64,000 bases of DNA from NCBI GenBank assembly GCA_965224045.1, contig CBDCYD010000016.1, positions 620,001 through 684,000 of the forward strand. The letters run 5' to 3'. Origin of the DNA: Tectiglobus sp965224045. Its GTDB lineage: Bacteria; Pseudomonadota; Alphaproteobacteria; Rhizobiales; Hyphomicrobiaceae. Under the pieces are notes generated by a model, which was not told the DNA's origin, searched no databases, and saw nothing but the letters and a program-made list of their open reading frames with translations. Positions within the stretch are counted from its first letter, which is position 1, and every line of letters starts with the position of its first letter. Below, piece by piece: positions 34,863 to 43,422 of the stretch. The position numbers were made by a program, and so were the translations under genes.

Positions 34863-35852
34863 CTACGCTGCGCGTGCCTCCAGCTTTTGCCGCATCAATT
34901 CTCCTGCGCGTATCGGGGGATAGATTGCCGGATGGTCCGTGTCGATGCAGCTCGGAAGGCAGGAGATTTCGACATCGTAGTTCGGATGCAGAAAATAACC
35001 GATCGTCATCCTGCGGCTGCCTTCGTAGAGTTCGACCGGCGGGTTGACGACGCGGTGGAGGTTCGAGCACCAGCGGTCGTTTGTCCAGCGCTGCATCATG
35101 TCGCCGATATTGACAATCAGCTCGCCACGTCTGGCCGTGACATCGCCCCACGTGCCGTCTTTCATTTTAACCTGGAGGCCGCCCGGGGCATCATTAAGCG
35201 CGAGAATGGTCAGGCTGCCAAAGTCGGTATGCTCGCCACATCGAACCTGGTTTGGCAGGGGGTCGCCGAGCGGCGGGGGATAGTTGTTCGCGGGCAATGT
35301 CGAGAAATGACGGTCGATCTTGTCGTCGAAAAAGTTCTCCGGCATGTCGAGTGCCAGAGCGAATACCCGCATCAGGGATTGGCCGAGTTGTTCCATTGCA
35401 CGGTAGTACTCGGTGAACACGGCTTGGTAGTCTGCCGGTCGCTGCGGCCAAATGTTCTCGACATAGAGTTCGGCTGCACCTGCGATGTGCGCAAATTCCG
35501 AAGACCTTTGAACCAATGGGCCGATGTAGAACTGCTCGCGTAGATCCGGGGGATTGTCATAGCCAAGTGTCTTGGCAAGGTTCTTCGTCAAAATGGCATG
35601 GTAGCCCCGGGCCGAGGCACTGCGCGGCGGTTTCGACTTTGCTTTTTCCGCCTCCGGCAGGTCGAAAAAGCGGCCGGCGGTATCAAATGCCCTGTCGATC
35701 AAGCTCTGGTCAATACCGTGTTGGGAGATCTTAAGGAATCCCACGGTTTCGCATGCGGATGCGACCTTGCGTGCGACGTCTTTTCGGTCGGTTGGCGTGC
35801 CGTCGAAAAAGGGACCAAGCTCGATCACAGGAACACTGTGCGCATTGCTCAT
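34863..35852 (-). CDS. 2-oxoglutarate/Fe(II)-dependent oxygenase (isopenicillin-N-synthase type)
   Basis: A 329-aa dioxygenase with the N-terminal DIOX domain (VPVIELGPFFDG) and the iron site HTDFGSLTIL (HxD) plus His in SNLHRVV; SRRMTIGYF carries the Arg-x-Ser-like 2OG site in modified form. The ATG at 35852 begins MSNAHSVPVIEL and follows a GGAAGG site. It lies downstream of the MmgE/PrpD gene and upstream of the DapA-family gene on the same strand. Confidence 0.9.
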   Translation of the reverse strand: MSNAHSVPVIELGPFFDGTPTDRKDVARKVASACETVGFLKISQHGIDQSLIDRAFDTAGRFFDLPEAEKAKSKPPRSASARGYHAILTKNLAKTLGYDNPPDLREQFYIGPLVQRSSEFAHIAGAAELYVENIWPQRPADYQAVFTEYYRAMEQLGQSLMRVFALALDMPENFFDDKIDRHFSTLPANNYPPPLGDPLPNQVRCGEHTDFGSLTILALNDAPGGLQVKMKDGTWGDVTARRGELIVNIGDMMQRWTNDRWCSNLHRVVNPPVELYEGSRRMTIGYFLHPNYDVEISCLPSCIDTDHPAIYPPIRAGELMRQKLEARAA

Positions 35853-35874
35853 CGGGGATGCCTTCCATTGCGAA

Positions 35875-37233
35875 CTACGGTGTGCGTGCAGCAATTTGCC
35901 AGTTTTCAACCATCTGGTGAACGTCGCCAACCTCGTCGATTCGCATGAGGTCAGCCCAAGCCGTTGCAGGAGCGTTACGCCATGCGAAGCCCGCCAGAGC
36001 GACGAACTTCTCGCGCAGAGCGTCCTCGGAAAGCGGGTTGTCGCTTTCACCGATGATCATGTTCGAGGAAAACTCGCGCGAGCTGCCGTCACGGAACGCA
36101 ACGGTCATGTGGGTCGGCTGTTGATCCGGATAGGCGGCCGTCGCCGCGGCGTCCTCGGAAACGAAGATTCGTTTGGCCAGCGCGCAAACATCTGGGTCCG
36201 CCAGGGTGCCGCTGCAGTCATCCGTCAGCGGCGGCACGCCCCGGATGATGTGAGAGGCTACGAGCATGGGAATTGAAAACCGCACTCCGAACGGTGTCCG
36301 CGCCGTTTGCCGGGCCAGGGTCGCTGCAAGGAAGTAGGTCCGAATATCGATGCGTTCAATCGTATCCGCCTTGAACTCTTCCGGGTATTTCACCTTGGCC
36401 ACTTCGGCCAGATCCAATGCGCCATGCGTATATCGCCCGCTTGCGTAGCGCTTGAAATAGTTGCGGCGGATCCACCATGTATCTCCCAGGCCGGCCGTGA
36501 CCATGCCGGCGTCGAAGTCCAAGCCGTAGATCGACCCGAGGATGGAGCTTGCGGCATCTGCTTCAGCGCTCAGCCCCGCCTCATCGAGATCGAGGGCCTC
36601 AAAGCCGTGCCGTCCGCTGATGCCGGTGTAGATGTTACGAACCGTTGCGCCGTCATCGAGGGTGCGGCGACTGGATGCAAGACCCATCGTGAGTGCGATG
36701 CCGGCTGCATTGGCCAGTTTGTCTGGTCCAAAGCCGCGCAATTTGCCGATGGCGATCGCCGAAGCAAGTGGTCCATATGTTCCGTGAGGATGCACAGCGT
36801 GGCGGGCCTTGGTTGCCCGCCATAGCCTGGCGCTCGCCTCGTAGGCAACAATTGTGGCTTCGAGCAGGGCTTGTCCGGACAGGCGTGCCGCCTCGGCCTC
36901 GGCGAACGCTGCGGGCACGAGTTGAATCGCTGCATGTGTCTTGGTCGAAAGATTGCCCTCGTCAAGGTCATGCCAGGTGCCGGCCGTACCGTTGATGAAG
37001 GCGGCGGCAGCGCGATGGAGCCCGGTTGCCGCGCCGAGAACCGTCGCGTCCCTGCCCGCGCCTTTGCGCTGTTCAAAGGTAAGGAGGCGCCGCACCTCCG
37101 GAACGTTGCCGCCTGCGATCATGCAGCCAATGCTATCTGCCAAAACCATGCGTCCGCGAGCCAGCACATCGTCCGGCATGTCAGCCAAGCGCGTGGATGA
37201 GGCAAAATCGCAAATCGACTCGATAGCAGTCAT
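35875..37233 (-). CDS. MmgE/PrpD family protein
   Basis: A 452-aa protein with the family N-terminal helical region (VLADSIGCMIAGG, INGTAGTWHDLDEG, the His-Gly-x-Gly-like HPHGTYGPLASA) and a C-terminal domain with the YFKRYASGRYTHGALD pattern. Relatives are 2-methylcitrate dehydratase and cis-aconitate decarboxylase; in such clusters they often act on other hydroxy acids. The start at 37233 (MTAIES) fits the family; the open frame upstream is not protein-like. It is 22 nt before the 2OG oxygenase start. Confidence 0.9.
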   Translation of the reverse strand: MTAIESICDFASSTRLADMPDDVLARGRMVLADSIGCMIAGGNVPEVRRLLTFEQRKGAGRDATVLGAATGLHRAAAAFINGTAGTWHDLDEGNLSTKTHAAIQLVPAAFAEAEAARLSGQALLEATIVAYEASARLWRATKARHAVHPHGTYGPLASAIAIGKLRGFGPDKLANAAGIALTMGLASSRRTLDDGATVRNIYTGISGRHGFEALDLDEAGLSAEADAASSILGSIYGLDFDAGMVTAGLGDTWWIRRNYFKRYASGRYTHGALDLAEVAKVKYPEEFKADTIERIDIRTYFLAATLARQTARTPFGVRFSIPMLVASHIIRGVPPLTDDCSGTLADPDVCALAKRIFVSEDAAATAAYPDQQPTHMTVAFRDGSSREFSSNMIIGESDNPLSEDALREKFVALAGFAWRNAPATAWADLMRIDEVGDVHQMVENWQIAARTP

Positions 37234-37617
37234 CACAATCGCCGATTGAAGACACGAGACGGCGGCAGGAGCGAGCATACACCAGTTGTCGACTGCGCGC
37301 TTATCCAAATCTGGGCACGGGGACGACAATCGGATCAATACTGTGATGTCTGCCTTGGAAACAGCCAACGGTGGGAAGTTGCGGGCGTGCGCGCTTGGTT
37401 CCCGACTGGGTCGGTTGCGCCCGACGGGCCGTAGTATGGCCAGCAGCAACCAGCCGCGGCGAGAACCATCCCATTGTTCGCGCCGTCGGAGTGCCGCCGG
37501 CCGCCATCGACCGGTCGTTTCCACTCGAAGGGCTGGACCATCACCCTGCGTGCGCCTTTTCAGGAGGCACATTTCGTGTTGATCTGACCCGTGCTGCTTG
37601 CTGCTGGGAGGTGCGCG
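37234..37617. other. Divergent intergenic region without a gene
   Basis: This 384-nt spacer separates the minus-strand MmgE/PrpD operon from the plus-strand VOC gene and should carry promoters for both. Overlapping open frames in it are Arg/Pro-rich and lack ribosome sites. I see no repeat or RNA gene. Confidence 0.45.
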
Positions 37618-38595
37618 ATGGCAATAACGGCGCTGGGATATCTGGGCGTGAGGTCAGACCGCCTCGAGGATTGGTCAGGTTTTGCGCGTTCGCTCCTGGG
37701 CATGCAGGAAATTGATTGCTCGGGCAAGTATCGCGCGTTCCGCATGGATGACCGCAAGCAGCGGCTCGTGGTTTCCGATGAGCCTGGCGGGACGCTCGCC
37801 TTCATGGGCTGGGAAGTTGCCGAGAAGTCCGATCTCGAGGATTTTTCCGGCCGGCTCGATGCGGCGGATGTCGCGGTTGAAGCAGGGAGTCGTGACCTGG
37901 CCGACCGGCGGTGCGTGAGCGACCTGATCGCTTTTCGTGATCCCGGCGGAAATCGGATTGAGCTCTTTTGGGGGCCGATGGTCACGACGGACCCGTTCCA
38001 GCCAGGGCGGCCGATCTCGGGTTTCAAGACCGGCGCACTGGGAATGGGACATGCGGTGCTGAATGTCGCTGATGCTCGGTCATTGCTTCCGTTCTACCGG
38101 GATCTCCTGGGATTTCGCGTGACCGACTATGCGCTTGAGCCCTATCCGCTTTACTTCTTTCACGTAAACGGGCGCCACCACAGCTTTGCCATGGTCAGCA
38201 GCGGGCGGCAGGGCTTTCACCATTTCATGGTGGAGTATCAAAACCTGGATGACGTCGGACAGGGCTACGACCTTGCGCAACTTGAAGAGGGGCGGATCGC
38301 ATATACCCTCGGGCGGCACACCAACGACTTCATGACGTCGTTTTATGTGCACACGCCCTCGGGGTTTTTCGTGGAGAACGGCTGGGGCGGTCGTGTTATC
38401 GATCCGGCGACCTGGGAGACTTGCGAGATGCGCAATGGCCCAAGCCTGTGGGGGCACGAGCGGCTCCATCTACCCGCAGAACAGCGCCTTCGCATGCGCG
38501 AGTTGAGGCTTGATGCGGCGCGGCAAGGGTTGCGTGCGCCACCGGCGGCCGAGTGTCCCTGGCTGTTCGGTGAACTGGATCGACAGGGCCGCTAG
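37618..38595 (+). CDS. VOC-family extradiol dioxygenase (BphC-like)
   Basis: A 325-aa two-module vicinal-oxygen-chelate protein. Iron-ligand candidates are His145 (GMGHAVLN), His201 or His202 (FHHFMVE) and Glu253 (PSGFFVENGW), matching the His-His-Glu triad of 2,3-dihydroxybiphenyl dioxygenases. The start at 37618 follows GGGAG. It precedes a FAD aromatic hydroxylase on the same strand, so the two probably hydroxylate and then cleave an aromatic ring. Its TAG stop merges into a palindromic repeat. Confidence 0.9.
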   Translation: MAITALGYLGVRSDRLEDWSGFARSLLGMQEIDCSGKYRAFRMDDRKQRLVVSDEPGGTLAFMGWEVAEKSDLEDFSGRLDAADVAVEAGSRDLADRRCVSDLIAFRDPGGNRIELFWGPMVTTDPFQPGRPISGFKTGALGMGHAVLNVADARSLLPFYRDLLGFRVTDYALEPYPLYFFHVNGRHHSFAMVSSGRQGFHHFMVEYQNLDDVGQGYDLAQLEEGRIAYTLGRHTNDFMTSFYVHTPSGFFVENGWGGRVIDPATWETCEMRNGPSLWGHERLHLPAEQRLRMRELRLDAARQGLRAPPAAECPWLFGELDRQGR

Positions 38596-38832
38596 TGTAG
38601 CGCACCTGACGTTTGGTCCCCGTATGCGGCTGGTCTCGCAACCAAACGTCAGGTGCAAAAGCTACACGAGCAACATAGGCTTGCTCGTGTTCCTTAGGGT
38701 TCTGACATTTGCTCTCGGCATCGCTGCACGGGATAGCAAATGTCGGAACCGGAACACGAGTGTAGCGCACCTGACGTTTGGTCCCCGTATGCGGCTGGTC
38801 TCGCAACCAAACGTCAGGTGCAAAAGCTACAC
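38595..38832 (+). repeat. Composite palindromic array (A-B-A)
   Basis: Two identical 73-nt units A (38595-38667 and 38760-38832) flank unit B (38684-38760). Unit A has perfect 16-bp arms (38602-38617 with 38641-38656, and the same offset in copy two) plus an outer 7-bp stem GTGTAGC/GCTACAC with an AAAA bulge. Unit B has 15-bp arms with one wobble around a loop that includes CATCGCTGCACGGG, and an outer CTCGTGTTCC/GGAACACGAG stem. Single-unit relatives are at 3652-3722 and 28246-28315. The array fills the gap between two aromatic-degradation genes. Confidence 0.9.
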
Positions 38833-38861
38833 GAGCGGGAATGGGCGGCAGGGGCGTGGGT

Positions 38862-40331
38862 ATGGCCGGGATTGCGCGGGATCATTACGACGTGGCCGTC
38901 GTCGGGTTCGGGCCGACGGGTGCGACGCTCGCAAACCTTCTCGGACGACAGGGAGTTTCAACCCTCGTTCTGGATCGGGAGGAGGCCGCCTATCATCTGC
39001 CGCGTGCAGTTCATTTCGATGACGAAGTGATGCGGGTCTTTCAAACCGTCGGTATTGGCGATGCGATGGCCGAGCGCTGCCACGTCAATCCGGGCATGAA
39101 ATTCGTCGCCGCAGATGGTACGCTCCTGCTTGACTGGCCACGGCAGCGGGGCATCACGCGGCAGGGATGGCATGCGAGCTACCGGTTCCACCAGCCCGAT
39201 CTCGAAGCACACCTGCGCCAGGCGCTCGAGCGGTTCGATTGCGTTGATGTAGGCACGCTATGCGAGGTCGAAGGTCTGCGCGATGAAGGTGCCAGCATTG
39301 CCATTACATTCAACGATCGCCGGGACGGACGCCGCCACACCCGCCGTGCGCATTACGTTGTCGGTTGCGATGGGGCAAACTCGTTCGTGCGCGGCTGCAT
39401 TGGTAGCGCCATGACCGATTTCGGTTTCAATGAGCGCTGGCTGGTCGTCGATGTGATTCTGAAAAGACCGATGCCGGAGCTCGGTGACCATTCGATTCAG
39501 TTCTGCGATGCCTCGCGACCGGCCACCTACGTGCGCGGGACGGGTGACCGGCGACGTTGGGAAATCACCGTGCGCGATGATGAGGACAGCGAGGCGGTGG
39601 CAACGCCCGAGGGAACCTGGCGGTTGCTGTCGCGGTGGTTGGGACCGGAGGATGGCGATCTCGAACGTGCGGTGGTCTATACGTTCCGGTCGTGCGTGGC
39701 TGAGCGATGGCGGAAGGGCCGGCTTTTGATTGCTGGCGATGCCGCGCACCTGACGCCGCCCTTCATGGGGCAGGGCATGTGTGCCGGAATTCGGGATGCC
39801 TCGAACCTTGCCTGGAAACTGGGGCTGTGTGTTAACGGACGTGGGACAGAGACCCTGCTGGATAGCTACGAGAGCGAACGCGCACCACATGTGCAGGCCT
39901 ACATCGAAACGGCAGTCCGTCTCGGGCGCCTGATCAACCGGGCCGACACCGAGTCGGCGTTGCGGGCGGCGTTCAAGATGCCCGATGGAACCGCGAAAAT
40001 GGCGTCGATTGCGCCGCGTTTGGGGCCCGGGTTAGCCGCCGGTGACGAGGCCCACCGCGGCGTCCTCGGCTGGCAGATTGTGCAGGGTGAAGGCGGTAGG
40101 ATCGATGATGAGGTCGGCCAACGCTTTCTGCTGGTGTGTGACCAGGAGTTTGTGGGAGCTGTTCAAGGGCGAGACAGTTTGCGTGTTGTCAGCAGTGATC
40201 AGCATCCCAATGCGCGCGCCTATCTCGACGCACTCGACACGCAAGCAATCATGCTGAGGCCGGATCGATATGTGCTGGGCACGGCCCGTACGCGCGAGGA
40301 ACTCGCGAGCCTCTGCAGTGCGATCCACTGA
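38862..40331 (+). CDS. FAD-dependent aromatic monooxygenase (MhpA/UbiH class)
   Basis: A flavoprotein hydroxylase of about 489 aa. FAD motifs seen are VVGFGPTGATLANLLG near the start, the DG motif (VVGCDGANSFVR) and GDAAHLTPPFMGQGMCAGIRD. It resembles 3-(3-hydroxyphenyl)propionate hydroxylases. ATG 38862 gives the normal distance to the FAD motif; 38841 is an alternative, and any start further left would lie inside the repeat. With the VOC dioxygenase upstream it suggests ring hydroxylation plus meta-cleavage. Confidence 0.9.
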   Translation: MAGIARDHYDVAVVGFGPTGATLANLLGRQGVSTLVLDREEAAYHLPRAVHFDDEVMRVFQTVGIGDAMAERCHVNPGMKFVAADGTLLLDWPRQRGITRQGWHASYRFHQPDLEAHLRQALERFDCVDVGTLCEVEGLRDEGASIAITFNDRRDGRRHTRRAHYVVGCDGANSFVRGCIGSAMTDFGFNERWLVVDVILKRPMPELGDHSIQFCDASRPATYVRGTGDRRRWEITVRDDEDSEAVATPEGTWRLLSRWLGPEDGDLERAVVYTFRSCVAERWRKGRLLIAGDAAHLTPPFMGQGMCAGIRDASNLAWKLGLCVNGRGTETLLDSYESERAPHVQAYIETAVRLGRLINRADTESALRAAFKMPDGTAKMASIAPRLGPGLAAGDEAHRGVLGWQIVQGEGGRIDDEVGQRFLLVCDQEFVGAVQGRDSLRVVSSDQHPNARAYLDALDTQAIMLRPDRYVLGTARTREELASLCSAIH

Positions 40332-40350
40332 ACGCCCAATCGAGGATCCG

Positions 40351-40866
40351 ATGGACATCCGCACCAGCAAACGCGAGGACTTGCCCGCGCTGGAAGCACT
40401 TTATTGCGACGCGGTTCCCGGCGAAAAGCTGATGCCTCTCGTGCGGGATCTGAAAGCGGCAGGACAAGCGACGCTATCACTCGTCGGATTGATTCAGTCG
40501 GCGGTCGTTAGTCATGTCGTTTTTACGAGATGCGGCGTCAGTGGGTGCAACCACGATGTTGCGCTGCTGGGACCGCTCGCCGTGGCGTCTGCATGGCAAA
40601 GGCGTGGGTTGGGAAGCGCAATCGTTCGCGAGGGTTTGCGGCGGATGGAGGACGGCTCAGTTGCTTGGGTTTGCGTACTTGGCGCTCCTGCCTACTACGG
40701 CCGTCTCGGGTTCGTTCCGGAAGTTCACATCACGCCACCCTACCCGTTGCCGTCGGAATGGGAGGGGGCGTGGCAATCGATTTGTCTGGATTCAGATGAG
40801 GTGCGCTGTCGTGGGAAGCTTTCGGTGCCTGAACCTTGGCTTCGACCGGCATTGTGGGCGCCCTGA
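40351..40866 (+). CDS. GNAT family N-acetyltransferase
   Basis: A 171-aa acetyltransferase similar to the YhbS group. The acetyl-CoA-binding segment ALLGPLAVASAWQRRGLGSAIV matches motif A (Q/RxxGxG/A), and LGAPAYYGRLGFVPE is the typical end of the fold. The start at 40351 follows CGAGGA. It is 19 nt after the hydroxylase gene, probably the same transcript. Acceptor is unknown. Confidence 0.88.
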   Translation: MDIRTSKREDLPALEALYCDAVPGEKLMPLVRDLKAAGQATLSLVGLIQSAVVSHVVFTRCGVSGCNHDVALLGPLAVASAWQRRGLGSAIVREGLRRMEDGSVAWVCVLGAPAYYGRLGFVPEVHITPPYPLPSEWEGAWQSICLDSDEVRCRGKLSVPEPWLRPALWAP

Positions 40867-40882
40867 ATGAGGCGCGATCGAT

Positions 40883-40907
40883 GCCTTGCCGGAGAGTGGC
40901 AACAGGC
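40883..40907. terminator. Candidate bidirectional terminator
   Basis: GCCT-TGCC pairs with GGCA-(AC)-AGGC around loop GGAGAGT, between the convergent GNAT and serine-hydrolase genes. There is no clear U-tract on either side. Confidence 0.3.
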
Positions 40908-40920
40908 GATCAGCCGTCCG

Positions 40921-42147
40921 TCATAATCTTATCGCAGCGGTGAATTTTCCGATCAGCGGTCCGACCTTTTCCTTTGCCGTCCAGCGGCAGACGACGACGA
41001 GATCGTTGTCCGGGTCGATCCAGACGATGTTGCTGCCGGCGCCGGCCGCATAAAAACAGCTATGCGGTGCGTCGGGGCATTGCTTTCCATGCGTGTTCAA
41101 CCACCACATGTAGCTGTAGTTCGGATTGTGCGGACAGGCCACCTTCAGCTCATCGATCCAATTTTGGTCAATGAGCGTTTCATCGCGCCATGTGCCGCCC
41201 CGGAGGACCAGGTAGCCAAACCTTGCAAGATCCAGGGCGCTGATGACGAGGCCGCCGCCCCAATGCCCGCCGCCGGGAACCGAGGGCATCAGCGTGCCAT
41301 CGATCGGCTCCAGCGCATTGGCGTAGGCCAGCCACCGCCAGGTGCGGCTCGCGCCGATCGGCGTCATGATCCGCTCGGCCAGAACCTGTTCGAGCGGCCG
41401 CCGGAAAACATGCAGCAGACACAAGGCCAAGAGGTTTACGCGCACATCATTGTATTCCCAATGGGAGCCCGGGTCGTGTCGCTCACGCGCGGTTCCCTTG
41501 AGAGAATTGTCGACTTCGGCGCCGGCATCCGTCTGGCGGTTGGCGTCGACCGTGTCGGGTTTGCTCCACAGCGAACCCGACCATTCGCTCGTCTGGTGGA
41601 GCAGTTGCTGCCACGTGATCCTGGCGTTGTGATCGCCCGAGAAGTGTTGTGCCAGACCCGCGCGGCAAGCCGGCGTTGAGATGACAGGCGCCCGGACATC
41701 CTGAATGAGACCGTCTGCAATGGCCAAGCCAACGAGAACGGAGAGAAAGCTTTTGGCCACCGAGAAGGTCATGTCCGGGCGATGGATATTCCCCCACTGT
41801 GCAATCAAGCGGCCGTTGCGGATCATCAAACCAGCCGTCGAACCGCGGGGTTGCACCGGGCCAAGCACCTCATTGTACGGAGGCTGTTCCTGCAGATAAG
41901 CCGTGCCGACGTACTCGCCCGTCGACGTATACATTGCTCTCGGCCAGTCGCATTCGCTTGCAGCGGCAAATTCAACGGCGTGGGCAAGGGCTTGTGCATT
42001 GATCCCAGCCGCGCCAGGCTCTGCCCGTTGCCACGTCTCGTCGCGCCGAGGAAAGTAATCCGATTGATCGGCAGTGGTTCGCGCGCGGGCGTCTGATGCA
42101 ACGGTCAAGAGTGAGCAAGCCTCCACATTGACTGGCACTTTGCGCAA
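40921..42147 (-). CDS. Beta-lactamase/serine hydrolase family protein (class C fold)
   Basis: A protein of about 408 aa with the penicillin-binding-fold motifs Ser129-x-x-Lys132 (TFSVAKSF) and Tyr232-Asn233 (EYNDVRVNLLAL). Relatives include esterases and 6-aminohexanoate-dimer-hydrolase-like enzymes; true beta-lactamase activity is unlikely. The apparent start is TTG at 42147, with GTG alternatives at 42138 and 42126, so the first residues are uncertain. No strong signal peptide is seen. It converges with the GNAT gene. Confidence 0.82.
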   Translation of the reverse strand: MRKVPVNVEACSLLTVASDARARTTADQSDYFPRRDETWQRAEPGAAGINAQALAHAVEFAAASECDWPRAMYTSTGEYVGTAYLQEQPPYNEVLGPVQPRGSTAGLMIRNGRLIAQWGNIHRPDMTFSVAKSFLSVLVGLAIADGLIQDVRAPVISTPACRAGLAQHFSGDHNARITWQQLLHQTSEWSGSLWSKPDTVDANRQTDAGAEVDNSLKGTARERHDPGSHWEYNDVRVNLLALCLLHVFRRPLEQVLAERIMTPIGASRTWRWLAYANALEPIDGTLMPSVPGGGHWGGGLVISALDLARFGYLVLRGGTWRDETLIDQNWIDELKVACPHNPNYSYMWWLNTHGKQCPDAPHSCFYAAGAGSNIVWIDPDNDLVVVCRWTAKEKVGPLIGKFTAAIRL

Positions 42148-42297
42148 CGAGGTCGTGCGGAACGCGTAACCTGGGTGCGCAGGAAGCAGACTGTCGCGTC
42201 CAACTTCGCACGCAGAACATGTTCACCAGCATCTGCAACTCAATGCAGGCGTGAGATGCTGATGCGACGTATTTCCTCAGCAAGCTGCGGTGAACCC

Positions 42298-42630
42298 CTA
42301 ACCGGTTGCGGGTTTATAACTTCCGACAAGGGCCTTGCCGGCACTCATCGCGGACTGGGCTTCGCTTGCGGTCAGGAGCTTCGTCGTTGCACCGCCTGCA
42401 AGTGCACCGGAGGCTCCGAGCACCATTGCGCATGCGGCCATCGACTTGTCGTCAGGGAATTCCATGATCGCGACGACATCTTCCTGGCCGAAGCAAAAAT
42501 AGAATGCCTGCAACTTGCCGCCGGCTGCTTCAATGAGGGTTCGCGCAGCGGCTTCCCGGTCCTGCGGACTGTCGACCATCGCCTTGATGGCTTGGGTGGA
42601 ATATCGGCCTTGAAACATGTAGTGGGGCAT
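42298..42630 (-). CDS. GYD-domain protein
   Basis: A 110-aa protein of the GYD family: it begins MPHYMFQGRYSTQAIKAMV, with AAGGKLQAFYFCFGQEDVVAIMEFPD typical of these small alpha/beta-barrel-type proteins. Function is unknown; relatives often sit in catabolic and stress operons. It lies 276 nt downstream of the selenoprotein gene on the same strand, so it may or may not share its transcript. Confidence 0.85.
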   Translation of the reverse strand: MPHYMFQGRYSTQAIKAMVDSPQDREAAARTLIEAAGGKLQAFYFCFGQEDVVAIMEFPDDKSMAACAMVLGASGALAGGATTKLLTASEAQSAMSAGKALVGSYKPATG

Positions 42631-42906
42631 TGGCAGTCACTCCTTTGACGGGAGGCAATCGATTGCATTGCCAATTGTCCGGCGCATTTATACGGATTCG
42701 CCAGATGCCAACGGTATTCCCAATTCGTGAGCCGGGCAACCGTCGGCTGCCGGCGCCGGCACTCGCGAGAGATATGTGCCAACCGACTGGAAAGCATATC
42801 CGGGGGTGGTGTGCCGGTTGCCGCCCGAGAGTGTGGGCGGCAACGGGATTTGCGTGCGCGGTGCCTGGCCATGCGGCGAGGCTACCCGGCGGTGCTGTCC
42901 GGGCGC

Positions 42907-43422
42907 TCAGGACCTTACGAGTCCGTTCAGCATTTCATCCAGGAATGCATCGGCGAGTTGGTGCAGTTCTTCTTCCGTGCGATCCTGGATCGGGTGCGGC
43001 ACGAATACATAGGCCGGGTCAGTGCCCAGGGCCCGAGCCTGGGATTGTGCCGCCTGCACGAACTCGGTCGTTGCAATGCCGACCGTCGGGATGCCGCGGC
43101 TTTCAAGGTCTGCCATGTCATGCGTACAGCACGACGTGCAGGAGCCTCAATCACTCAACGCTTCGATGACGACGTCGACCTCCGTCGCGATCTTCTGGCT
43201 GAGCGGCGTTGGTGCCGGACGCGTGTTGGTCGGTTTTGCGTAGCGTTTCACCTCAAGTCCGCGTTCGACCAACCGTTGCTCTACCCGGTCGAGGAAGACG
43301 TCTCCTTTCGACTTTGCGATATCGAGCAAACCGACCCGTAGGCCGTCCAGGCTTTCGGGCCGTGCCAATCGAGGGCGGGCCGCGACAGAGCGCTCCGCAG
43401 TGGGGTCCAGAATGGTTGTCAA
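42907..43422 (-). CDS. UGSC-family selenoprotein with in-frame UGA (Sec92)
   Basis: A 171-residue protein if the TGA at 43149-43147 is read as selenocysteine. The part before the UGA (MTTILDPTAE... VVIEALSD) and after it (GSCTSCCTHDMADLE...) join as one domain with the motif U-G-S-C that names the family, in which Sec or Cys occupies the first position. A stem-loop suited to SECIS begins 11 nt after the UGA. The start is TTG 43422 with AAGGAG 8 nt upstream, overlapping the stop of the thioredoxin-like gene as TTGA. The Cys-rich loop after Sec (Cys95, 98, 99) suggests redox chemistry, probably with that partner. Confidence 0.85.
43117..43146 (-). promoter_or_regulatory. Candidate bacterial SECIS element
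   Basis: Directly after the UGA there are 11 nt, then the 7-bp stem GTCGTGC (43135-43129) / GCATGAC (43123-43117), one pair being G-U, with loop TGTAC (43128-43124). The loop has G at its second position. Distance, stem length and loop G fit the SelB-binding stem-loop known from E. coli fdhF. An outer CTGC/GCAG pairing can extend the stem. Confidence 0.7.

Noticed and set aside
37371..37715. Plus-strand 114-aa frame in the spacer before the VOC gene
   Set aside because: Overlaps the real VOC start in another frame, Arg/Pro-rich, no ribosome site.
38396..38806. Minus-strand 136-aa frame with an internally repeated peptide
   Set aside because: It is only the translation of the duplicated palindromic unit plus the antisense of the dioxygenase gene; no family resemblance or ribosome site.
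38595..38832. CRISPR-like direct repeats (two identical 73-nt units about 165 nt apart)
   Set aside because: Only two copies, too long for CRISPR repeats, strongly palindromic, and the spacer is itself a palindrome related to other loci. No cas gene is present.
42907..43116. Separate 69-aa gene starting MADLES
   Set aside because: It is the C-terminal part of the selenoprotein; the frame continues upstream through the UGA with conserved motif, and no ribosome site precedes this ATG.
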